A DNA stretch of 64,000 bases, taken from assembly GCF_021130785.1 (NCBI RefSeq), contig NC_060214.1, positions 7,751,001 through 7,815,000 of the forward strand. The letters run 5' to 3'. The translations under genes were made by a program, and so were the position numbers. The DNA is from Homalodisca vitripennis (lineage: Eukaryota; Arthropoda; Insecta; Hemiptera; Cicadellidae). Positions within the stretch are counted from its first letter, which is position 1; each line of letters opens with the position of its first letter. Below are positions 56,546 through 64,000 of this stretch, in pieces. The notes below the pieces were generated by a model. It saw only the letters and a program-made list of their open reading frames with translations. It was not told where the DNA came from and made no database searches.

Positions 56546-58072
56546 ATTTATTTATTTATTTCAACGGTCAACACCAATTCACATTTAACATACCCACTTA
56601 TATCGTAACATTTCATTCCAAGTGGCAGAAGAAAAATGGAATACATTTAAGGGGAGTCGGATGGGCCTATCCCCGCAATGTTAATTTGATGAATTTTAGG
56701 TACCATTATCTTAAAAATTATAAATGGTAGCCAGTTAATGTTTTTTATTCTGCTCCTTGTACTTTTCTTAACATTTTGAATACAGGGTTATAAAAAATCT
56801 TTTCAGATAAACGTGTGACAGTTTTTTTTTCTTTTTATGCAAAAAATATCATACAAAATTACAATTTACTCTGTTGTATAAAATTAAGTACTCAACATAA
56901 GGCAATAATATGTATTCAAAATGTAGATTATTACTTAAGGAACAAATTAAAAAAAGAATCAACAGGCTACCTATAATAGTTCTTGAGAAAAGTGTACCTA
57001 TCGAACAAAAAACATAGTTTTACAGAAAACGCATTTGAAGTTCATTGTAACCAACTCTATAAAAATACAAAAATAAACTACAGTTAATAGTGTCCAGGGC
57101 ATATGCTGGGTTATCTGGATCCTCTTCTTCCTCAAGCAACTCTTCCAGTCTTAATTTGGTTAATTTTGGCCTCTGCCGGCACTTCTTTTCTAATTCCTCG
57201 ATGGCATTTTCTGCTTGTCTGATTCAGATCTCATCTTTCTGTTTCATTTGTCCGACCAAATTGTTGCCAGGCTTGTAGCCTAATTGTTAAAGCTAAACAT
57301 CTCACAATATTACCTTGACTGAAGCAAGCAAAAGCCTCATATACACCTAGTTCAAGGGTTGACCTTAGCATAAATGTATTTTTAGGAAGTCGAGACCAAA
57401 TTATGTTGTTGACGGATTCATTGGGGTTTTGTGTACCTCCGTTTAAAACATTTCCTTAGAAGGTCTGGTGAAGCCAAGTCCCTAAATATTGGTTTTATTT
57501 TGTCCATTACCACTTTAGGCAGGTGGAAATGATCTTTATGATCATAGGCCTCCTTATTGGCCATCGCTCTCTGGTACTTGCACGTCAAAATCTCTTTGCA
57601 ATTCTTTAGAAAACTGCTATAAAAAAAGAACTAACCATCAGAAAATCTTAAGTGAAGTATTTTCTAAAAAAGAATGAAACAAGGAACACAAAATCACAAA
57701 AAAACAATTTTCGGTAAAAAAAGATTTTTTGCCCATCCGAGTCCCATTAAGTATTAACAGTGAGTGCAAACACATCCTAAATTAAACAATATCTTTGTAA
57801 CCAATTATAAACTAAATAAGAATAATTACAACAATAAAAAACTATGCAAATGATAACAAGAAACGAGAATAAATAAATCAGTTGTAACAGGAACAATCAA
57901 CAATGTATAACAAAATAACAACGTAACAGTGGCAAGAGCTATAAAAAAAGTAATAACATCAAGCAAAAAGGTGTAGTAACAATAGAATGGTCAAAAATTC
58001 CACTATCCTGTTCGGATCATCTCCAAGAAGATTATGGACTAGGTTACTTTGTAAAATTTAATTTTGTTTTTC
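56546..58072. mobile_element. 1.5-kb insertion splitting the Tc1/mariner gene
   Basis: Begins with a (TTTA)4 run at about 56549 and lies between the catalytic and N-terminal parts of the transposase. It contains an inner element with its own inverted repeats (56652-57745, next entry). The outer parts (56566-56651 and 57746-58072) are A-rich and unassigned; the TTTA run may be the tail of a minus-strand retroelement. Confidence 0.45.
56652..57745 (-). mobile_element. 1.1-kb TIR element with a MULE-like protein remnant
   Basis: Ends GGGAGTCGGATGGGC (56652-56666) and GCCCATCCGAGTCCC (57731-57745), matching at 14 of 15 after inversion. Flanking ATTTAAG and ATTAAG may be a worn target duplication. 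Minus-strand coding remnant at about 57600-57080: HFHLPKVVMDKIKPIFRDLA, GGTQNPNESVNN, IIWSRLPKNTFM and LELGVYEAFACFSQGN, then ENAIEELEKKCRQRPKL, ending with an acidic EEEEDPDNPAY tail. The N-x-NES(V/F)N and W-x-x-x-PK pattern is that of Mutator-like (MULE) proteins found in invertebrates. It is broken by a frameshift near 57440 and an in-frame stop near 57230. Confidence 0.6.
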
Positions 58073-58363
58073 TTAATTAACAGCAGTTTCAAGTACAACC
58101 TTCCTTAATGATTTCGGTTTACCTGGAGAGCGGAGCATTGATGCGCATACTAGTACTTCTCTTTCCTCATTTGATCCTCTAGAGTACTTTTTTACGACAC
58201 TTCCAGTTTGTAACAAAAGATTTTTCCACTTAGTTATTATTGGATTGCTAGGTGGTTCAACTCCTGTGTATGCAACCTGAAATTGTCTAATTGCTTCTGT
58301 AATGTTGCCAAAAGCAATAGCCCACGCACAATATTTCACTTGTTGTTCAACATTAAAAGCCAT
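58073..58363 (-). pseudogene. Tc1/mariner-type transposase, N-terminal helix-turn-helix part
   Basis: Open frame starting MAFNVEQQVKYCAWAIAFGN with IRQFQVAYTGVEPPSNPIIT, KWKNLLLQTGSVVKK and SPGKPKSLRK, the paired helix-turn-helix layout of this transposase group. It belongs with the catalytic part at 56015-56545. Confidence 0.75.
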
Positions 58364-59562
58364 TTCTCGAACTTCAATACTGTATCAGTAAAACTGTAAT
58401 GGAGGAGGTTAGGTTACGTTTATAGCACAAGCAGTGAGTGATTTTCAATCAAACAGCTGTTTTCAACAATGAGCGTTATTAAACAGCTGTTCTTTAAAAC
58501 TGCAAACGCAGTAATCAAATCAGGTGATTCAAGAAATGAATTCTTATAGGAAGCAAAACAGTAAAATTTCAATATGTCACCATTTTGTTTCTGCAATTGT
58601 TAGGGAGCTTTAATTTTCACAGATATTAAAATTTATACAGATATAATACCTACTTTATTAATTGTGTAGAGTTTGAAAATGTTCGGTGCATAAATGGGTA
58701 AGTAATATATAAAATCAAACGTTTTAATCTCTTCATCTCTTCGTGGGACAATCTGTATATAACTAAGAAAACTGTAGTAAGTTTTGTGTTCAAAATTTAA
58801 ACATTGTGTTTTGACTTAGTTTGCTATTAATAAAGTATTTTTAATTGAACTGAAAAATGTGTAGCTGATATATGCCTACTTCTTTCTGTTTTATTGATCA
58901 TAGAACTTTTGCCTACTTATAATATAATAGGACTCTTCGACTTTAGGATTCCTCCATTTCAGTTTAAAATAGTTCAAGAATTACTAAAACCGCGGTGTTT
59001 ATTTAATTAAATAAATGGAATGCAGGGAAATGTGATTTAGTATTTGGTTGGAAAGCTATTTATAAAATCTGCTTCACTCTCTCAATTCAGGGTCCTAAAT
59101 TATTCCTCTTAAAGTTCCAATTATTCAGTTATGGTTCAGGAGATTGGAATATTTTTCAGCCGCCATTCATTTATCTCTGGAGCGTTTTGTATATCACTTA
59201 AGTATATGCCTATGTGTCTCTATTGTTCAGCAGGAAATTGCGAGTGAAACCGTGGGTTAATGCTAGCTGATTAATAAAGTTACAAAAATTTCAAATTCTA
59301 ATTATACTTTCAAAGCCAAATTTATCTTAGTTCAAAGTAAAGCAGAAGCTACACACTTTACTGAAACCAATTTATGAGTATGAACATAACTGGTCATAAT
59401 TATGCAATCAATTGAGGCCTATGATGCAATGAATTAACAGATTAATGATGAGGAAAGGTGCACTGAAATTCTAAAAAAGTGACAATGACATAAATTAGAA
59501 AGTCACTGGGATTTCCAGGTGTCACTCACTTCTCACACCGGCAAGGTCACTCACTGTCTGAT
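58364..59562. other. Intergenic, nothing recognised
   Basis: AT-rich. The beginning (to about 58760, 'gggacaatctgtatat') may still belong to the Tc1/mariner element. Homology to the upstream regions of the other B-A genes begins only near 59490. Confidence 0.4.
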
Positions 59563-59576
59563 GAGGAAAACTGTGA
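59563..59576 (+). promoter_or_regulatory. Conserved GAGGAAAACTGTGA upstream of the third B-A gene
   Basis: Identical 14-mer 64 bases before the ATG at 59627; 'aaattagaaagtca' occurs at about 59493-59506. The rest of the upstream region has diverged from the paralogues. Confidence 0.5.
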
Positions 59577-59626
59577 TGAGATGTTGAACCACTCTTCATT
59601 CTGCATTCAACCTTCCTACTCTTGAA

Positions 59627-59701
59627 ATGGCTGGGAAATTTCCTTACTTCGTCCTGGTGACAGTTCTGGCAGCTGTCTCCTTGGTCCTTGCCCATGATGA
59701 G
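59627..59701 (+). CDS. Exon 1 (signal peptide) of a second 83-aa B-A peptide
   Basis: Twenty-five codons MAGKFPYF, hydrophobic VLVTVLAAVSLVLA and HDE, ending GAG|GTACTT, phase 0. The AVSLVLA context favours cleavage before HDE. Confidence 0.83.
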
Positions 59702-62329
59702 GTACTTTTGTTTTATAAAAACATTACCCACTAAATATAGTCATATAATCAGTAAAAATTGCTGATTTTTCAATCATGAAATCTCTTTGCATCGTTCAAA
59801 GTCATTTTGTTCTCTTACTATTGTCAGATTTTCAGGACCATTTTAAAATAATTACGTATTGCTAAATTAATTGCATCAAATAGTAAAATTTTTAAATATA
59901 TAAAGATTTTATTCATCAACTATATTACCGTATTTTAAAGTAATACTTTTATTTAATACTCACTGCAAAATAAATATGTAATGCAAAGGCATTGTATACT
60001 TCTTGGAATTCTAAAATAAATCCTATATTTTATCATAATGTATAAAATTTACAACTATTGGAAAATCCTATTTAGTTTATTTGAATAGATTTTAGTATAA
60101 ATAATAATTAAAGAAAGAGTAGATTTTTTTACTTGTGATATATTTACAACAATGTTTAGAGAGGCTGTGCATTCTTTGTAGTTTTATTACTGACTGTTGA
60201 TTCTTAAAAAAGTAGGCTAGACTTTAACAAGGTAAATAATAAATACACATTGTTTTATAAAATTGTAATACTGCATCTGAAAAAGAAATTTCATGCTTAT
60301 TTAGGGATATGCCTATCAATTGAAATTATTTTTTACCTTACTGAAGGAAAGCAAGAAAGAGATTATTTATCTACGGGAGTAGGAAAGGGTTGAAGAGAAG
60401 TGGCTCAGGCTTTGCTTTCGCTTAAGAGGAACAATGTTTACATGTTAAAAAAATTGTTGTGTTTGAAAAATTAAATTTTCAATCGGATGCTGAAACACTG
60501 CCATATTGTAGTACTATTTATTTTAATAAGGCACTTATAAAACATTAAAGAACACATTTGAAAATTACAATGTTTTAAAATCGGCCTGAAATTTCGAACC
60601 TTTAAATAGTTTGTATAAATTAACTTAACATTTGAGCCCAAGACATTTTACAGGATGTTCATGTGAAAATAACCTGACTTTAAACCTTACCTTGCAGTAG
60701 TAGTGCAAAAAGAGTCAGACCAAAATAAGCCATTTTTACATTTTTTGGAAAAACTATCATATTTTTACTATTCATTAATAAAAATACACACTTTTTTTGT
60801 TTTGTTTGTAATAAGACTATATGCATGAAAAAATGTATTTAAAAATATATAGCCATGAAACTTTTTTATAAGCAAACTTTTTTGTACTTACTAATACCTT
60901 TTTATTTGCCTCCGAAATTTGTCCATAAATAATTATAATTTGTAAAATAAACAATATACCTTTGTACAGTCACATAAAAATTAAGCTCTTATCTTGAAAA
61001 ATAAACTACTTACAACAATTTTTTGTTCCAATATGGTGGCTGTTTAAATGTTAAAAAAATCACAACTCCATTATTCATGGACCTAGAGAAAAAGTAAAAT
61101 GTGTTCTGGAGTGATAACATTTTTTAAAATTTTTGTAGTAAATATTTTTTTGTATACAGTGGTTTCCAAGATCTTAATTACATGAAAACCCCACACAAAA
61201 TAAAATATTAATATATAATATTTGTAAAAAAATCTACCTACTTCTTCTGACTGAGGCGGAGGTACTATTTTAATTTTAAAATAATTTTATTTGGGACAGC
61301 TTCTTACTGGTATATTGACTTTTCTGGAACATTTTAATCACAAACTTGTAGTCAGATGCTTGATTATCTATTATACAGTGTATTTCCGACAACCTCCTAG
61401 TCAGAAATAGCAAATCAAAGGATTAAATTCAAATTTATTAATTTTCAAATGGCATTCCAATATAGTAGCAATGATTGTTTTATTTTTTATTTCTTTATTT
61501 TAATCAATTGAGTAGATGAACTAAGGTGTGTTAATTTCATGTATTTTATGTTCAAGTTAATCTTAATTTCATTCTAGGGGAATATAATAATTAAATAGTT
61601 TACGATGAGAAAATTACTAGACATGGTATCGTAGGAACTGTAATACTGCATAACGATACAGTGTTTCACGATTTCGTTTTAAAATATCCTCTGAACGTTA
61701 ACACTTCAGGAAAAGAAGTTTATAGAAATTAATTTCTGATTTAGAAATCTATATATATATATATATATATATGAATATATATATGTGAATGTTTGTCCTT
61801 TACGGAATCATAAACTATTTGACCGATCATTACGAAAATTTGTACGTATATGTATTTTTCCACGAAGAAGGTTTCTATGCTATGCCTATTGATGTAACTC
61901 GCCTCCAGGTGGCGTTGCCAAAGATGATAGTTTTCAAAGCGCCTGCACATTATAAACTGCAATTACAAGACAGTTACGAATATTTAATAGCCAAACACTA
62001 TTTGAAGGCGCTAAGTTATGATGTATATTTGTCTTGAAGATAAATTTCTGGTTGAACTTAAAGCTTCAGTGTTAGACCACTTTATAATAAAACACATGTA
62101 CGTGTACAATGGCTATAAACATATACAGATTTTCTTGATCGTGGCAACAAAGCAAACTCTACATCGGCGTTGGAAATATAATTCACTTGAGCCAGAAGTG
62201 CACATACACAACACGGGTAACGCTTACGAAAAGCGTGCGAAACCGCGGGAAACAGCTAGTAGCATATAAACTTAACTGACTTCTCCTGAATCGACGGATG
62301 ATGAATAATATCACTGTGTATGTTCGCAG
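59702..62329 (+). other. 2.6-kb intron of the third B-A gene
   Basis: AT-rich. 61025-61100 resembles 8540-8630 (dispersed repeat). A separate dispersed repeat occupies 61750-62270. Ends TTCGCAG. Confidence 0.6.
61750..62270 (-). repeat. Dispersed invertebrate repeat in the intron
   Basis: Opens with a short TA run and 'gtttgtcctttacggaatca', and closes with 'gcgtgcgaaaccgcggga' and 'cagctagtag'. The latter is the reverse of the end motif at 14946. Two overlapping frames (61789-62037, 62018-62269) lie within it but have no domain I recognise. Confidence 0.5.
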
Positions 62330-62506
62330 GCACCTTCTTGTGATGACATCCAATGTGACCCAGGAGAAGAATGTTATCTAGAAGAGGTCCAGTGTTTTAC
62401 GACGCCATGCTACCCGATACCGTCTTGTCGTAAACTCGGCCGATGCGCTAACATACGCTGCAAGTCTCCTGCGGTCTGTAGGGATGGCAAATGTGTCAAC
62501 CCATAA
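62330..62506 (+). CDS. Exon 2 of the second plus-strand 83-aa B-A peptide
   Basis: After acceptor TTCGCAG the frame encodes 58 residues, APSCDDIQC to CVNP, with TAA at 62504-62506. All ten cysteines are present; the B-A linker is one residue longer (RKLGR). It is much more acidic in the B module (DDIQ, DPGEE, YLEEVQ), giving a net charge of about -1 against +4 to +6 in its paralogues. It is the most diverged B-A gene here and lies outside the inverted block, so it may be the oldest single-unit copy. Confidence 0.88.
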   Translation, partial: APSCDDIQCDPGEECYLEEVQCFTTPCYPIPSCRKLGRCANIRCKSPAVCRDGKCVNP

Positions 62507-62605
62507 CTGCAGCTTGTTTGTTAAACAGTAAAATCATTGTAAATTTACCACCGTTTTATTTTTCCACAGTCAGAGGCGTTTGATTTTGCGATAAAATTAG
62601 ATCAA

Positions 62606-62611
62606 TAAAAT
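62606..62611 (+). terminator. AATAAA poly(A) signal of the gene ending at 62506
   Basis: AATAAA about 100 bases past the stop, within 'agatcaataaaatg'. Confidence 0.45.
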
Positions 62612-62897
62612 GTAATACAGTGTTGTCACCTTACGTCACAATCCAGTACATCACAATATGGTGGCTGTGGCTTTATCCAGTGGTGGTTGAAGAGATTATT
62701 GAACGCTGATAAGTAATGCCTATAAAGAGGTAATGATCAGTGTGTTGTCATTGACCAGGAGTCTGGTGGTTAGAAATTAATATTTTTTAGATACAGTCAT
62801 TTAAGAGCCAGCTGTAATAAAATGACCTTGTGTTTTTTCCCCATAAGAAGAATTTTATACCTTACGTACTGTGACACCCTTATTTGTAATCATAGCG

Positions 62898-63095
62898 AAA
62901 TAGAAGATGTCTCATTTTGGAGATATAATTAATACGCATCCAAACAATTTTTAGTTTATCTTTCAAATTTTTAAATTAGGAAGTACAAAACAAGTTTAAG
63001 ATTTTTATGTGGGTTACCAATAAAAATATCTAAAAAACTAAAAAAGTGTTTGGATGCGTATTAATTATATCATTAAAACGATACATCTTCCATAA
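62898..63095. repeat. Fold-back repeat with about 60-base arms
   Basis: Left arm 'gatataattaatacgcatcc' then 'aaacaatttttagttt' (62922-62957); right arm is its reverse complement at 63036-63071. Weaker pairing extends outward ('gaagatgt' / 'acatcttc'). The loop is about 78 bases. Probably a palindromic MITE. Confidence 0.75.
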
Positions 63096-64000
63096 TTCTA
63101 CGAGAAACAGGGTTGTAAAAGTGCAAGAGGTTTAAAATTGTTCTCATAGCTCTAAAATCAAGATTGCCATCAACTACGAATTTCTCTTGCTCTTTTCCGC
63201 AGATATAGAATGTTGAAGATAATAAAGGCATATTTTCATCATAGATCACGGTTTTTTCTTGAATCTGGTGTTCTTTTCGTCAGTTGTTTATAGTCTCTCA
63301 CTGGTTTCGTTAACCTATCGCTGTAAATATGTAGCATGAAAACAATTTTATTTCAGGTAGATTTATCCCCTTCTTTTTCATTACTTTATAAAATATAATC
63401 ATCTGTGTCTACTGATTTTTTTTTACAAATTTTGAAAAAGGACAGAACAAACCTTTTTAAAGTCTTATTCTACCCGTCCTCTTGAACCACTGGGCTGTGC
63501 GAGGATCTAATCAAACAGAATGAGGAAAGTTGATACAGTACAAGACCGGTAGTACTGATAAAGTGCTACAGTCACATAAAGAGCCTATCTCTAACTCAGA
63601 TCTTGGACTATGCGGCTATTGGCTCTCCCCATAGATACATATATGTGTATGCATGGAGATAATTCAGATAAGTATATACCATTTATAACCATTTAATGAA
63701 TGATGGTCTAAATGGTACCAAAACCCCTACTCCCTTTAGAAACTGCTTTTTCCATACTGAAAGCAAGGTTTTTTAGATAACAATCATGCTTTTGTTTTCA
63801 AATCTAAAATTTTTTCATGGAAATGTTTCTATGAATATTTATAAATTAGACATGTGTACAGTTATTTTTGTCTCTCTTTTCCTACAAACACATATTTCCA
63901 CTGAAATCCAAAATCATTTTCATTTACCATCACATTACTTCCCCCTGCATTGACTTAAAAAGGAAATCGTAAAACTTAATTCTTATAGCAACACAGTGTT
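63096..64000. other. Nothing recognised to the window end
   Basis: AT-rich intergenic DNA without gene, RNA or element signatures that I can support. Confidence 0.5.

Noticed and set aside
57090..57278. Plus-strand serine-rich open frame
   Set aside because: It is antisense to the acidic tail of the MULE-like remnant on the minus strand.
61789..62269. Two overlapping open frames in the third B-A gene intron
   Set aside because: They lie inside a dispersed repeat with known-style ends and show no recognisable domain; I keep them as repeat content, not genes.
1..64000. CRISPR arrays, operons, bacterial ribosome binding sites or prophage
   Set aside because: All gene structure seen is eukaryotic (introns, signal exons, poly(A) signals, eukaryotic transposons); the tandem repeats have no spacer-repeat organisation.

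Overview
This is eukaryotic, AT-rich, transposon-laden DNA, most likely from an insect. The genes have spliced GT-AG introns, AATAAA-type poly(A) signals and secretory signal peptides. The interspersed repeats are hAT, Tc1/mariner, MULE-like, Penelope-like and non-LTR elements, plus many MITEs. A hemipteran is my best guess from the repeat style, but the sequence does not prove it. I see no bacterial, phage or CRISPR features.

The core of the window is a cluster of small secreted cysteine-rich genes. Every member is built the same way: exon 1 encodes only a signal peptide and ends in phase 0, and exon 2 encodes the whole mature protein. The mature parts are combinations of two cysteine modules. 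Module A is C-x4-C-x5-C-x4-C. Module B is C-x4-C-x5-C-x6-C-x4-C-x5/6-C. A single B-A unit makes the roughly 58-residue mature peptides at 24688-27618 (minus), 51063-54535 (plus) and 59627-62506 (plus). An A-A-(B-A)3 chain makes the 276-aa protein at 9019-16661 (plus). A degenerate A-(B'-A)2 chain makes three near-identical 162-aa proteins at 21048-22566 (plus), 31052-33547 (minus) and 37377-38801 (minus). There is also an orphan B-A exon at 30363-30527 (plus), and there are two orphan signal-peptide exons at 35757-35831 and 41002-41076 (minus). The orphan signal exons lie upstream of 162-aa genes and could serve as alternative first exons.

Layout: 1-4240 holds the 3' end of an unidentified gene and a 42-bp minisatellite. 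4241-9018 is repeats and empty AT-rich DNA. 9019-16702 is the 276-aa gene. 16703-20900 is intergenic DNA with transposon remnants. 20941-22660 is the plus-strand 162-aa gene. 24688-29333 is the minus-strand B-A gene plus a Penelope-like fragment. 29725-30750 is a composite of direct and inverted duplicates. 30880-37222 (unit A) and 37223 to about 49230 (unit B) are tandem duplicates on the minus strand; unit B carries a non-LTR element into which a 4.3-kb hAT transposon has jumped. 49261-50525 holds an inverted tRNA-like pair and a long-TIR MITE. 50993-54570 and 59563-62610 are two further B-A genes, separated by nested transposase remnants. 62900-64000 is a fold-back repeat and empty DNA.

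The duplicated blocks give natural empty sites for three insertions, so their relative ages can be read from the sequence. Type I hammerhead-like ribozyme folds occur at least four times, three of them in the paralogous introns or upstream regions of the cluster. The function of the cysteine-rich family is not known to me. Secretion and a disulfide-rich fold are well supported; a role in saliva, cuticle, immunity or protease inhibition would be speculation.
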